A stretch of DNA of 64,000 nucleotides from Apodemus sylvaticus (GCF_947179515.1 NC_067490.1:33701169-33765168); one strand, 5' to 3'; positions 36,101-47,791 are shown, counted from the stretch's first letter. Made by a program: numbers and translations. The notes: generated from the letters alone by a model not told the origin.

Positions 36101-36640
36101 AACTCAAGTGACTGTACACACTGATGAGGATTTCAGAAAGAGGAACACTCATCCATTGCTGGTGGGATTTCCAACTGGTACAACCAATCTGTAAAACGAT
36201 CTGTTAGTTTTTCAGAAAATTAGACATAGTTCTATGTAAAGACTCAATTATACCACTCCTGGGCATATACCCAAAAAATGCTCCACCATACCACAAGGAC
36301 ACATGCTCCACTACATTCACAGCAGCCTTATTTGTAATAGCCAGAAGCTGGAAACAACCTAGATGTCCCTCAACTGAAAAATTGATATAAAAAGTGTGAT
36401 TCATTTACAGTGAAATACTGTTAAAAAATGAGGACATCACGAATTTTGCAGGCAAATTAAGGGAACTAGAAAATATCATTCTGAATGAGGTAACCCGGCC
36501 CCAAAAGGACATGGATGTGTATTCACTGATAAGTGGATATTGGCCAAAAAGTACAGAATACCCAGGATACAATCCACAGACCATAAGAGTTAACAAACAG
36601 AAAGGCCCAAGTGAGGATGCTTCAATCCCACTTAGAAGAG
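32747..36640 (+). pseudogene. L1 ORF2, decayed, two catalytic motifs changed
   Basis: The expected start reads ATA-ACA-GGA at 32747. In the endonuclease the GDFN motif reads Gly-Asn-Phe-Asn (about 33196-33207), losing a catalytic Asp. The SDH motif is kept (LSDHRGL, 33446-33466). In RT the SGTRQGCPFSPYLSNIVLE segment is clear (34736-34792) and the catalytic box reads Phe-Thr-Asp-Asp (34875-34886) instead of Phe-Ala-Asp-Asp, so both Asp remain. An A-run of about 28 is inserted at 33122-33150. The C-terminal part with MAQALRSTIDKWDL (35737) follows. The exact stop is unclear. Confidence 0.88.
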
Positions 36641-37734
36641 GGAACAAAATAATTATAGAAACTGGAGGGAAGGAAGGATGTGGGTGGGAGAGGGGAGGGG
36701 GAGGGAAATGGGGAACAGGATCAGGTATGGTGGGCACAGGAGAGAAACTCAGAGGGCAGGAGAATTAACAGAAATAAGCAACCTATGGGGGTGGGAGGGG
36801 GGACCCTCTATAAAGTCACAGAGACGTGAGAGGAGAGAGATGCTCAGGACTCAATGGGAGTGGCAGGAGCCAAAATGCCCAACACTGGGGAGAGGGAACT
36901 CAAAGAGCCCACCTACAATAGTTAGGCAAGGCCTCAAGTGGAGGGATGGGGTTACTAACCCACAGTCAAAATTTTGAGCCAGAGTTGTTCTTGTCTTAAA
37001 GAGCTGCAGAGACAAAAATGAAGAAGCGTCTGGAGGAAAGACTGTCCAATAACCAGCCCAATGTGGGATCCATCTCATGGGAGTCACAGAGGACTGACAC
37101 TATTATAGATGTTATCATATGCTTAGCGACGGGAGCCTAGCATGGCTGTCCTCTGAGAAGCCCTACCAGCAGCTGACTGCAACAGACACAGATACACCCA
37201 ACCACTGGACTGAAGTCAGGGACTTCCACTGAGGAATTAGGAATTAAGAACTGAAGAAGCTGGAGGGGGAGAGCGACCCCATAGGAAGACCAGCAGTCTC
37301 AAATAACTGTCCCCTGGGAGCTCCCAGACCCTGAGCAACCAACCAGGCAACATACACGGGTTGGTCCAAGGCCCCTGGCACATATGTAGCTGTGGACTGC
37401 CTGGTCTGGCCTCAGTGGGAGAAGATGTGCCTAACGTGAGGCCCCAGGGAAGGAGGATGCTCAGTCGGGGGGTGGGGGCGCTGGGGGGGTGGGGGGGCTG
37501 AGGGGGTGGGGGCTGGGGGGTGGGGGGGCTGAGGGGGTGGGGGGGGCTGGGGGGGGTGGGGGACTGGGGGGGTGGGAGCACCTTCTCGGAGGCAAGGGGG
37601 AGGAGGAATGGGATGAGGAACTGTTGGAGGAGGAATGGGGGGGCAATGACTAGAATGTAAATAAATAAAATGATTTTAATTACTTACAAATAAATAATAA
37701 AATAAGTAATTAAATAAAATTTAATTATTTACAA
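36641..37734 (+). other. L1 3' UTR, long, with G-rich block and AT tail
   Basis: Purine-rich sequence (ggggagggggagggaaatgg near 36692), a middle part, then a block of about 110 bp that is nearly all G with few T, C and A (37467-37577), and an AT-rich tail with several AATAAA motifs (37671-37720). Confidence 0.8.
37467..37577 (+). repeat. G-run cluster, predicted G-quadruplex region
   Basis: More than fifteen runs of four to eight G separated by one to five bases (gggggtggggg, ggggctgagggggt and similar). The G strand is the L1 sense strand, so the L1 RNA would also carry it. Confidence 0.92.
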
Positions 37735-37751
37735 AAATATTCATATAGTAA

Positions 37752-39018
37752 AGCACTTTTGAGGAAAGCACATATCTGAGCATGCTCAGTTAGGAACTGT
37801 GTTCCTGAGCACGTTCTGTTTAAGGTCATATTTCAGGAGAGAAAGAAGTCAGTTGCATTCTAGGACATACTTAATCCAAGTCTATGGATTCCATGCACAG
37901 GAACTCGTTTAAATATGTACAGGTCTCATCGTCATGAAGAGTATCTGCAGTGCTTCTGAGCATCACAGTTTGTATTAAAACACAGCAGACAGGACCCTCT
38001 AAGCATGTTTAGCTGTCTCTAAGAATTTTTAGCTGCATAGAGGAAAAGATGCATCAGCTTAAGAACCTGCCCACAAAGATGTCTGCATAGCTTAGCAGCT
38101 ACCAGATCCTGTTCTTTCAGCTTCCGGTGGGAAGCAGCAGTCACTAGCACTCAGTGGCTTGTGGCTGTGTCACTCCAACCTCTGTGAAGCCTCACACAGC
38201 CTTATCAATGCATCCATCCACCTCTTAGAAAGACTGGCTTATATCATACAGATTTTGGTTATTGGTGTTTGTTTAAACAATCAAAATGTTCATAATTTTC
38301 TACACATGGAGATAGCCCAATGATTCTTAAACCAGAGAGGAGGGGGGAAGGGGGGGAAGAAAGGAGGGAGAGAAAGAGAGAAGTGTTTATTATCAAATAA
38401 ACATTTTCATAAATCAATATCTCCATTTTTTTTCTGCCTTTTACAGGAATTGAATGTGTTAAGCCCTCCCTTGTGACACTCCTGTAGCCTCTTTTCTTCA
38501 TGTAATTCCAGTTCTTGTCTCTGGGCCAGTTTGCCAGATGTATCTGACAGGATGGAAACATCTGTGGCCTGCAGCAGCTGGATTGAGGGCATTTATTTTT
38601 GTTCCCTGCCCAGGATACTGCAGAACTCACTGGATCTCCTGTAAAAGTTCTTGTTTCAGAAACAACACCCTGTGTTCTGAGGTAGGGGGGGTCCCCCTAA
38701 ATTTTGACTCCTGGAGCTGGAAGTGTTCCTCAAAAGATAGGCTTTGGATTTTCCTCTGAGTAAATCTCATGGATTCTAGGTAATAGTCGGAGTTGTTCAA
38801 TTGGAAAAACACATGACTTGTATTCTAAATCCTGACAATCTCCAGGTGTCTGTGGTTTCGCTGACCCTCTGTGAGTGTTTGTTCTTACATCCTGCTTTAC
38901 AGAGCTAATGTTCAGTCGCTTCCATCCTTGTTTGGTTTCCCATTTACCTGGCAGAGTGGGTGTTTGCCCAGAACCAAAGCTCCACTAAGGTTCATCCAGG
39001 CTTCCTACCCAGCGCTGT
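37752..39018. other. No recognised gene or repeat family
   Basis: Several frames around 38259-38812 have no motif. A GGGGAA-type patch lies at 38336-38372. Confidence 0.45.
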
Positions 39019-39215
39019 GGGCTTTATGGACCAGAATCAGGACCTAGAAATCTACATGTTGTTTTTATTTTTTTTAAAAAAACCCATTTCTGTTTAAATT
39101 ATTTCTATAAACACAAAAAGTTTCTAAAAATAGTTAAATTTTAGTAGAATAAGTCATAAAACAAAAAGTACTCTCCCAGTGTTTCTGGAGGTCAACACAC
39201 TTTGAGAACCCCTGG
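39019..39215 (+). mobile_element. Possible MER5-type hAT DNA transposon remnant
   Basis: gaccagaatcaggacctaga and the end ggtcaacacactttgagaac followed by ccctgg resemble the last part of a MER5-like non-autonomous element whose terminal repeat reads ttgagaaccactg. The AT-rich middle is not informative. Confidence 0.4.
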
Positions 39216-40050
39216 GAACTTCTCCCTTACTGACAACAAATAATCTTGTGGGCCTCAATGTCTGGTCCCTTTGGTTCCCTCTAGTGGAGAAGAATAAAAT
39301 ACACTTTCTACACTTGAAACCATTAAGTGTGAAATTGGATTAAAGCGCAAAGAAACAGGGAATATTCCAAAACCAACAATGTGTGTTCCAGAAAAAATCA
39401 CTCTGAACCCAGAAATGGTGGGAAAATCTGATTTCTAGGAAGATGATAGGAATGTAGGCCACTGGCAGAACTGTCCTCTGTAGATTGCTACCTGCCCAGA
39501 CTGAGTCGCATCAGGAATTGTACTTTTTGCAAGCAAACGAGGTTTTAGAACACATTGCATTTTATGTTGAATCCACATCATCAGTTGTACTCCATCTTCC
39601 ATAGAGAGGAGAAATTGAAGGAAATTGAATCTGGTTGAATCTTTCCTGTGTTCAGGTCAAACGACATTATGTTGTATAAATTCTATAGGTAGTATGATAA
39701 GAGAGCCGAGAGTATAGGAGTGGCTGCCTGTGTTTCGTGCCTGATTTACCTCCAGGCCTGGAATAGTTGAACAATCTTCTGTGTGGGAGCCTTGGTCAGA
39801 ATCTCTATTATCCTCGGGGATCAGTACCAACCCTCCGGTTACAGAGGTTGGCAGCTCAGGCATGCCTGAGGAGAAAGCAGCATTAGCTGAGGGCCTCTGA
39901 GTATTTTCCAGGAGCTGTGGAAGGCCAGCCTCAGAATCAACCACTGGATTTCTAGCTAAAGCCCTTCATTCGCAGAGAAGGAAACAAGACACTGGAAAAC
40001 AGATGTGTTTTGTTTGGGAACTTTATTCCCAGTGGACTATTCCATCCCAA
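39216..40050. other. No recognised gene or repeat family
   Basis: The minus-strand frame 39657-39944 (95 codons) carries no motif I recognise. Confidence 0.45.
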
Positions 40051-40065
40051 AGGAGCAAGTATTCT

Positions 40066-40480
40066 TTTTTTTCTAATTGAATATAATCTTCATTAACATT
40101 TCAAATGCTAAAACCTTTCCTGCTTTCCCCCCTCCCCCAAAACCCCCAAACCCTTCTCCCACCCCCTGCCTCCAAGTATATGTTCCTCCACCCAACCCAC
40201 TCCCACCTCGCCGCCCCCACCTCGATTTCCCTTTGTTGGGGCATCTATTCACCTGACCAAGGACCACTCCTCCCTCTGATGCCCGACAAGGAATTTCTCT
40301 GCCACATTTTTGGCTAGAACATTGTTTACCTCTTGGTTTATGGTTCAGTCCCTAGGAGTCCTGGGACATCTGGGTGGCCGACATCGTTGTTCTTCCCATG
40401 GGGCTGTAAACACCTTCAGTATCTCCGGACTGTCCTCCAACTCCTCCATTGGGTACCCCACGCCCAGTCCAACGGTTGGC
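40066..40480 (-). mobile_element. 5'-truncated L1 3' end with perfect 15-bp TSD
   Basis: AGGAGCAAGTATTCT occurs at 40051-40065 and again at 40481-40495. Between them the plus strand starts with T-rich DNA (short A-tail) and reads as reverse complement of an L1 3' UTR: cattaacatttcaaatgcta, then the C-rich block and gggtaccccacgcccagtcc. It resembles the L1 at 61021 in sequence order (ttccattgggtaccctgcac there). Confidence 0.92.
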
Positions 40481-40495
40481 AGGAGCAAGTATTCT

Positions 40496-41112
40496 AGTGT
40501 GATACATTTGACAGACCTTGAGAATGGACGGTCAGCAAATAGCACAAAGGGGGAGCTCCATATTCAAGATGCATTCCGCACTGCACCACCCAGGAGATGT
40601 GTGCATTGCTGTTGGTACCCACTGTTGATTCCAGCCTCTACGTCTCAGTTAAATCTGCCTTCTCTCCAAGACCAAAGGCAACACTCTGGTCCTGGGTTCT
40701 GGGAATCATTTCTTGGACTCTAAAACAAGCAAGTTATTGATTATGTTTTCCAAGCTATAGCAAGGGTAGCAGTTTTACACGCCGATTTCTTCAAGTCTCT
40801 CAACCTTAAAACTTTTCAGCATAGATTGCTCTTCAATGAATGCAAGGAAATAAACCTAAAGGAAAAGGTAATGCTTATATATTAATAATAATATAATAAA
40901 TAATAAAACATTAATATTGCGTGTAAATTGTACTGACTTTTAAAACAGAATTATTAATGCCTGTGTTGGTGACTGATTAACAAACCCAGTTCATCATAGA
41001 CTGGAGCTGTAAGGAAAAATTTTCTGAAGACATAGCACAGGGATTGAAATGTAACAGTTGATAGAGTAGCATTCATGGTGCCATAAGCTTAATCCTTTGC
41101 ATTTCATAAACT
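40496..41112. other. No recognised gene or repeat family
   Basis: Contains an AT-rich TAATAA stretch near 40880-40920. No coding signal. Confidence 0.45.
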
Positions 41113-41240
41113 AGGGACGGCACACAGCCCTGCCATCCTAGCCCTTGGGAGATGGAGGCAGGGAGGTCAGAAGTTCAAGGTTACCTTCAGCAGCATGGCA
41201 AGTTCAAGACCAGACTTGGACTCACAAGACCCTGTAATGT
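41113..41240 (+). mobile_element. B1-related SINE, diverged
   Basis: gggacggcacacagccctgc, agcccttgggagatggaggc and agaagttcaaggttaccttc follow the B1/7SL-derived order; the end (ttggactcacaagaccctgt) fits the B1-like 3' part. It could be a proto-B1 or the B1-like part of a composite SINE. Confidence 0.6.
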
Positions 41241-41849
41241 AAAATATTAAATATTTAAAAAGGGATTTCTAGACAACATTTTTTCAAAGCACAGGAAAAT
41301 TTGCTTAATTATAGTAAATGGTTTTTCTTTTTGTAACTAAGTAAGAGTTCTAAAGAGATGTGTATCCCTGGAACTTAATGTAGAATAAGGTAAATTCTAC
41401 ATAACTTAAAAGAATTAATAGAATTAGTTGAATTCTACATAATTTAGTAGAATTTAGAATTCGTGCCTTTTCCTAGAGCCACAGGCTTATCATTTGCATC
41501 AGATTCATAACCACAGGAAAGCCAAATCCAATTGTTATGCTATGAAGCTTCCATGGCTGTAGCCAATTTGGAATATACAAACCAACGATGGCTTAAAAAA
41601 GTATATTTAAGACATAAAGTAAAACATTAGGAGTATAGTCTCCTTGATAATTGGGCAATTAGTTTGTTTATAACTTAACATCTCTTCAAGTATTATTAGG
41701 CATGCCAGATGAAAGAAAAAAAAGATGTCTGCTATGAGCATAACTTCTTTCTTACATCCATTGTCATTTAGACGAACCCTAGTAAGCAATGATTTCAGCA
41801 TGGCTCATTTCACGTCCACATAAAAACACCAACACCATTATCACTAACT
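41241..41849. other. No recognised gene or repeat family
   Basis: An unusual cluster of variants of gaattctacataa (41391-41460) occurs here; otherwise AT-rich with no frame of note. Confidence 0.4.
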
Positions 41850-42076
41850 CCATTATCATCAAGGTGAAAACACGGCAGCATCCAGGCAGGCATGGTGCAG
41901 GAGGAACTGAGAGTTCTACATCTTCATCTGAAGGCTGCTAGAGGAATATACTGACTCCCAGGCAGCTAGGACAAGAGTATTAAAGCCAATACCCACAAGG
42001 CCACACCTACTCCAACAAAGGCCAGCACTCTCAACAGTGCCACTCTCTAGGCCAAGCACACACAAGTCATCACAAT
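41850..42076 (-). mobile_element. Rodent MaLR-like LTR, truncated
   Basis: Same family as 23333-23527 and, in opposite orientation, as 17013-17382. Blocks: cattatcatcaaggtgaaaa, catccaggcaggcatggtgc, the gaaggctgctagaggaatat region and ccacacctactccaacaaag. Confidence 0.6.
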
Positions 42077-42234
42077 CCATTAAGTAATTTAGCCAATTAT
42101 TACCAATTAAAAGGAGATTAAAAAACCATCACTTCCAAGGCCACTTCCATTTTCATGGCTGGAAATAGGAGGTTGCATGAACAGTCTCGGATAGTGCCTA
42201 TGTAGTGGAATGTGCAGACTTAATTTTGAGGCTG

Positions 42235-42556
42235 CTATACATCAGATTTTGGCAATCCCCAAAGTCTCCATATTGAAGGCCTGGTCTGTAATGTGGCACT
42301 ATGGAGAGGTGCTGGAGTCTTTAGGGTGTACGGATGTAGGGGAGGGACTATGGGCCTATCTCCTTTGTCTCTTTTTTATATCATAACTGAAAGATGAGAA
42401 GTTTTCAGTTCTATCTTGTGTTCCCAGAATGAATTGCCATGTGTCCAATGGAATGGAGCCAACCTATTTCAGATACAATCTCCAAAACGGTGATAAAATT
42501 TTCACACTCTACAGTAATTTTCTCAAGGTTCTCCACATTAACAGAATGCTAACACA
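42235..42556 (+). mobile_element. Possible MaLR LTR fragment
   Basis: tattgaaggcctggtctgta, atgtggcactatggagaggt and ggagtctttagggtgtacgg resemble the front of an MLT1/MaLR LTR. The 3' part is not clear. Confidence 0.4.
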
Positions 42557-43445
42557 AACTGAGAGGTACTGTGTAAATGTTGGTTTCTAGAGATTTATCT
42601 AAATCTAACTAGAGCTGTGATGGTAATCCCACTGCAAGAATAAGCATATGGATAATAAAATGGGATCAAAAGTGGAGAGTTGAAGTACGCTTGTATGTCT
42701 GATTGCTAATCCTGCATTCACAAGGCCCTAGCTTCCAACTCAGAACTTCAACGAAAAGCATGTCTATGGGGGTAAATGGTGTGCATAGTATCATCAGCAG
42801 AGTTTTGAAAAGTGAGCTTACTCTCACTAGCTGAACAATAGTTGAACTCCCTGAAGCTGTTTCATGGAAGCCAGCCCATTGGCATCTCAAGTTCAGGGGT
42901 TTCTGGTGGGTCTAGAAAGATGGCAAGAATATATACAAAAGGACCCCCAAGGAGATGGTGTATACGTTCACACTTAGAAAAGGGTTGCGCTAAAATAGAC
43001 AAGTAGTCTACTTAGTATTGTAAATAGGAACAGGTTTGCTGAGCACTGTTTCACCATCATAAGCAAGGCAGGTCTAGCACTTCATTGGCAGCTGAGGTCT
43101 TTGTGCTTCCGTGAAAAATCGCTTTGCCTTATTCTCAGTCCACTGAGCCTTCCAATCCTTTTAAGTGATAGAGTTAGTTTACACTTAAATACTGAAGAAT
43201 CGCTTGACTGAAAGCAAATATCTCACAGGCTTGACTAAATGTCAGGACTCTTAAAATGTTTATTTGTAAACATATGCAGGCTACACTAGATCTCCCCACC
43301 TCACAGTTTTCTTAATCTCCGATGCATGCAATTTCAAGGACTATTTCAAATGGTTGGGCATGGCCTTTAAAGTGAAATCATGTGCTAGTTACATGTTTGA
43401 AACTATGCTTTACAAATATTTTTTTCCATTAAAACGGTAGCATTT
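42557..43445. other. No recognised gene or repeat family
   Basis: Short frames only. Confidence 0.45.
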
Positions 43446-43650
43446 GGGGGCTAGAGATGGCTCCATAGCTAAGAACATATATGGCCCTTCCAGAAGACCA
43501 AAGTTTGGTTCCTAGCACTCACATCAAATAGCTCACAACTGCCTATAACTCTAGCTCCAGGGGATATAGTGCACTCTTTTTGCCTTGGCAAGTATATATA
43601 CACACACTTATTCTCTGTCTCTGTCTCTCTCTCTCATATATGCTTTAAAA
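43446..43650 (+). mobile_element. B3 SINE
   Basis: gggggctagagatggctcca (A box), ccaaagtttggttcctagca (B box), catcaaatagctcacaactg, then tctagctccaggggatatag, and a CA/CT-rich tail: the B3 order. Well diverged. Confidence 0.75.
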
Positions 43651-43735
43651 TATAATAAAAGTAATGTAATGCTTTATCCATACAAATATCAACAACTCTC
43701 CAATGAGATACCTACTACTTCATACACTGGGGGAG

Positions 43736-43737
43736 GA

Positions 43738-43773
<36 letters not shown>

Positions 43774-43812
43774 ACACGCATGTGTGTACGTGTATGTGTG
43801 TGTATGTGTGTG
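43736..43812. repeat. (TA)n followed by TG-rich repeat
   Basis: TA repeats at 43738-43771, then GTGTACGTGTATG-type units. Confidence 0.9.
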
Positions 43813-43915
43813 CCAGGATGATGGCTCATGCCTACAGTCTATAGTATTCAAGAGGCTGAGGCAAAAGGATTCCCATGAGTTTGAAGGTACCTTGTGTTAC
43901 AAAGTGAGAAGTTCT
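43812..43915 (+). mobile_element. B1-type SINE, old
   Basis: gccaggatgatggctcatgc, attcaagaggctgaggcaaa and catgagtttgaaggtacctt follow the B1/PB1 order from its 5' end. A purine-rich (GAAGAG)-type tail follows to about 44040. Confidence 0.75.
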
Positions 43916-44097
43916 TGACAAGAGAGTTGGGGGTGAGGAGGAAGAGAAGGAGCAGGACGAGGAGGAAGAGGAGGAATAGGAAAAACAAGAACAAGGAAGA
44001 AGAGGGGGAGAAGGAAGTGGAAGAAGAAGAAAGAAGAAGATAGTACTTAGTTAAATTTTGGTGTTCATAGTCACATTCACATATTGATGTATTTTTT

Positions 44098-44192
44098 ATA
44101 TTTCTGGATATCCCCTAGCCAGCCTAGAACTCCTCATGTAGACCAAGCTGCCCTGAAACTCAGAAATCCACCTGCTCTATCTCCTGAGTGAC
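44098..44192 (-). mobile_element. B1 fragment
   Basis: On plus: gccagcctagaactcctcat, gtagaccaagctgccctgaa and actcagaaatccacctgctc, the reverse complement of the middle of B1. Confidence 0.75.
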
Positions 44193-45290
44193 CCCAAAAA
44201 CTCACAAAATGGTGAAGAAATGTTGTAGTCTTTTTCTGTATCTTTTATAGTTGAAGTCATATTATGTTTATATACTTAAAGTTTTAGGATTGCATAACCT
44301 TATTACAAATATTAGAATGTAAATGTAAGGGTTGTACAAATCATTTATCATGATTTTTTTTTTACTGAGAACTCAACACACGATGCAATCCCCTCCCCCC
44401 CACATCCCTTTAAGCCATGTGTATATATCATCAATGTTAATTTAACAACTTTACAAGGTAGGTGATTTTGGATACATCTTTCACCTAGATTAATTTTCAA
44501 GGTTACAGAAACTTTATGGTTCATGAGTTGTGAAGCCAGTTTCCAGTTTATTGCTACTACAAAGTAGTAAGGATTATCTTATTGATAGAAGAGTATTCTT
44601 CCTTTGCTTCGACAGAAAGATCTGACCTTAATTAAGACTTTTAAGCTGAACCACCTGTGCCCAAAATTTGTCTGAAATGTGCAAGGAGCAAAGTCCTTGC
44701 TTCAGGGTCTGAGATATCTTTGGTGCTACCTAGTGAACTCTGTGTGACCAGCCATGTAGCCACTGCCACTGGCTCCTGTCCCTTCCCTCTCCTTTCATCC
44801 CACCCCTGAAGATCTGCTTCTCCCAACCCTTTATTACATAAACTTTCACGCTGAGCAGATCCCACACAGAAAGCTAAATATCCTACTGTGTTTAGACAAG
44901 TTTGAAGCATCAGCTGAGGTGTGTAAAGTGGTTCATAAACTGTTTTGGTAAGTACAATGAAGCCACATCTTGGTTCAGGTTCCAAGGTGCTAAGGCTCCT
45001 GTCGGTGGCAGCTGCAGAACTGATCATACCTCCTTAGGTGTGACTAAAGACGAGGCCATGTAGTTTGGGATAGTGTTATGATTGTTGTACTAGAATTATT
45101 GATGTCCTTTCTCCAACTCTCTACACAAAATCTAGCTAGGAAACATGGTCAGTGACACTTCCAATTCAACAATCCATGCACAGGTCCCATCTATCCCACC
45201 TTACTGCCTCAGTTAAGATATCAGCATGTGCAGTTTCTAATAGAAGTTTGGAGCGCTTCCTGGGTTTCTAGAGATCTAGTGTAGAAATTC
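44193..45290. other. No recognised gene or repeat family
   Basis: The minus-strand frame 44641-45027 (128 codons) has no recognised domain and no supporting signal such as an RNA-like A-tail. I do not call it a gene. Confidence 0.45.
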
Positions 45291-45306
45291 CAAGCATCCA
45301 TTTCTT

Positions 45307-45951
45307 TTTTTTTCTTTTTTTTTATTCGATATTTTTTTAATTTATTGATATATTTATTTACATTTCAAATGATTTCCCCTTTTCTGGACCCCCCCACTCC
45401 CCGAAAGTCCCATCAGTCCCTTCCCTCCCCCTGTTTTCCCACCCAACCCTTCTTACTTCCCTGTTCTGATTTTGTTCTATACTGCTTTACTGAGTCTTTC
45501 CAGAACCAGGGGCCGCTCCTCCGTTCTTCTTGTACCTCATTTGATGTGTGGATTATGTTTTGGGTATTCCAGTTTTCTAGGTTAATATCCACTTATTAGT
45601 ACATACCATGATTCACCGTTTGAGTCTGGGTTACCTCACTTAGTATGATGTTCTCTAGCTCCATCCATTTGCCTAAGAATTTCATGAATTCATTGTTTCT
45701 AATGGCTGAATAGTACTCCATTGTGTAGATATACCACATTTTTTGCATCCACTCTTCTGTTGAGGGATACCTGGGTTCTTTCCAACTTCTGGCAATTATA
45801 AATAGGGCTGCTATGAACATAGTAGAGCATGTATCCTTATTACATGCTGGGGAATCTTTTGGGTATATGCCCAGGAGTGGTATAGCAGGATCTTCTGGCA
45901 GTGAGGTGCCCAGTTTTCGGAGGAACCGCCAGACTGATTTCCAGAGTGGTT
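45307..45951 (-). mobile_element. 5'-truncated L1, rat-type, perfect 16-bp TSD
   Basis: CAAGCATCCATTTCTT is found at 45291-45306 and 45952-45967. The insert starts with a T-rich A-tail complement, then catttcaaatgatttcccct, and reads back through the 3' UTR into the end of ORF2 (minus-strand frame 45991-45596: PLWKSVWRFLRKLG, PLLGIYPKDSPACNKDTCST, YYSAIRNNEFMKFL). It matches the end of the L1 at 10449-16421 closely, so it is fairly recent. The ORF2 C-terminal segment is in one open frame. Confidence 0.95.
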
Positions 45952-45967
45952 CAAGCATCCATTTCTT

Positions 45968-46659
45968 GTTCTCATTTGCCCTTTGATGCAAACTGATTCA
46001 CAGCTAAATCTATTCCTCCAACCTCCTGGCCTTGGTTATGACCTTTCTAGCCTCCTATACAGACAACACTCACAGTCATCTCCCACCTGATCACACCAGG
46101 TGATTCTATTTGATGACACATTGTCCAATTTCCCTAGAGCCTATAGGAACCGTATGGCATTTCTAATAAGCAAAGGTGATCATATTCTTGAGAATTTTCT
46201 ATTTTCCAAGGGACAGAGTCTAAATATTTAGAATGAAATCCAGAACATTTATGACCTCATCTAACCTCAACTATCCTCCTAGAAACTACATCTCCAAGAT
46301 AAGCACACCGTCAACATATGGATTTGTCATCTACCCTTAAAGACACAAGGCTCACTCTCCCATTAGCAGCCTATTTCTGCTCCGGGCAGTGAGAGGTGTG
46401 AGCCACACCCCCACCAGAGGCTGCACAAAGCAACTGCCTGTTTGAGACAGTTGAGATACTCAGTGAGGGTGGGGGCCATGCGCTATCCTGTTTGCATTCA
46501 CTCGACCTGCCAGATCTCCTGATACAGGGAGACACTGAGAAGAGAAAAACAGATATATAAACCATCTCCAAATGAAACAGCTTTATAGAAATCCAGAGAA
46601 GCAAAGATTTTCAGAAGTATGGCCCAATGGGTTCCAGTGTCACCTCCGAGACCACCTCC
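45968..46659. other. No recognised gene or repeat family
   Basis: Ordinary intergenic sequence; minus frame 46371-46604 is not recognised. Confidence 0.45.
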
Positions 46660-47010
46660 GAGAGTGCCTGTAAGGAATTATCTATACTAAGTTAGCTTCT
46701 AGGCAGGCATGGCTGAGAGGGGTATCTTCATTGGGTTAATAGAGGTGAGAAGGCTCACCTTTATGGACAGTTCTGGTCCATGGAGTGGAGTCCTCACTGA
46801 ATAAATGGGTAAAGTGAGGTAACCACAAAGAAACTGCTTCCTGCCTGGGTATGCAATGTGATCAATTGCCCCATGCCTTCCTCCCAGCATAACTCCCTCC
46901 CTAGTGCCCCATGATGAACTTTCAAAGTGTAGACCAAAATAAATCCTCCTTCCATAAGCTGCTTTTATCAGGTATTTAATCACTGCCACAAGACAAGTAA
47001 CTAAAATATA
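46660..47010 (+). mobile_element. Rodent MaLR-like LTR
   Basis: ttgggttaatagaggtgaga near 46732, the gaccaaaataaatcctcctt polyadenylation region (AATAAA 46939-46944) and the end ataagctgcttttatcaggt, then aagtaactaaaata, fit a MaLR-type LTR that should end in AAGTAACTAAGACA. Confidence 0.55.
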
Positions 47011-47791
47011 CATAGATATTGTTCTTACGGATGCTTACTTTAAATAAACATTTAACCAGAATATATAAAGCTTTATGATGGAAACTCAAGGTGCTGTTGT
47101 TGGATGGCCAGAGAGATTCTAGCCTTTTGCTGCACTGAGGAAATTCATTTTGGGTGAGTGGGGGAAGAAGGGGAGACAGAGTTCAAAGTCCTAAAGAAAG
47201 GATGGTTCAGGCAGAGGAGAGTGCAAGAACATAGCAGGGCTGCATAAAGCTTAGCCCAAGGAACTCTTGGCAGCCAGCAGGCTCTAGCGCAAGACCAAAT
47301 AGGAGACTGCCTTCCCTAGGCTAAGGTAGAAGAGGTAGGGGGATCAGCCCCTCACGGTCAGGAAAGACCTGCAAAGCCAAGATCCGGTGTCCTTGACCCG
47401 CATGGCTCAGCATTCACAGCCTTGCCACCTCTCAGCCTAAGCAGCCCATCCCAGCCTTCGTTCTTTGTTCATGTCTGCCATCCAAGAAAAGTCTATCCCC
47501 TCGGCATCCAAAGGACACAAGGCTCTTTGTCTCCCCTCTTCTGTCCCAGTCGGCCCAGCACCTCCAACCTGTTCCCGCAACCTGCTTTTTGTGTTTTCTG
47601 CGAATCAGTCAGTCATGAGTCAAACCTCCTGAACAATCTACCAATCTGGATGTTTCTCTTCGTGCCTCTGTCTGGAACTGGGCCATCTCCCGTGCATACT
47701 GCTTCCTCTGCAACGCTTTCGAGAGGACCTTTTTCTCTCACAGACCACACGCTTATGGGACCGGGAGCTGGGGCAGGGATCTTACTGCTAT
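47011..47791. other. No recognised gene or repeat family
   Basis: The frame 47422-48192 starts here but its C-terminal half is microsatellite and antisense L1; the first 120 codons have no recognised domain. Confidence 0.45.

Larger units (their letters stand above)
30997..37734 (+). mobile_element. Full-length older L1 with TSD
   Basis: It comprises a 5' UTR (30997-31612), ORF1 (31613 to about 32690), ORF2 (32747 to about 36640), a long 3' UTR with a very G-rich block and an AT-rich tail. A 17-bp direct repeat with two differences flanks it (30980-30996 aaatattcatgtagtta; 37735-37751 aaatattcatatagtaa). Many substitutions, small indels and extra A-runs (33121-33150, 33499-33525) show it is older than the copy at 10449. 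Some promoter-like repetition (acagactgcctgtcttccag, repeated in variants near 31254 and 31382) is seen in the 5' UTR. Confidence 0.92.

Noticed and set aside
40105..40723. Two overlapping plus-strand frames as genes
   Set aside because: They are antisense readings of the L1 insertion at 40066-40480 and its flank.
44641..45027. 128-codon minus-strand frame as a gene
   Set aside because: No domain, signal peptide, splice context or retrocopy signs; length is within chance for 64 kb.
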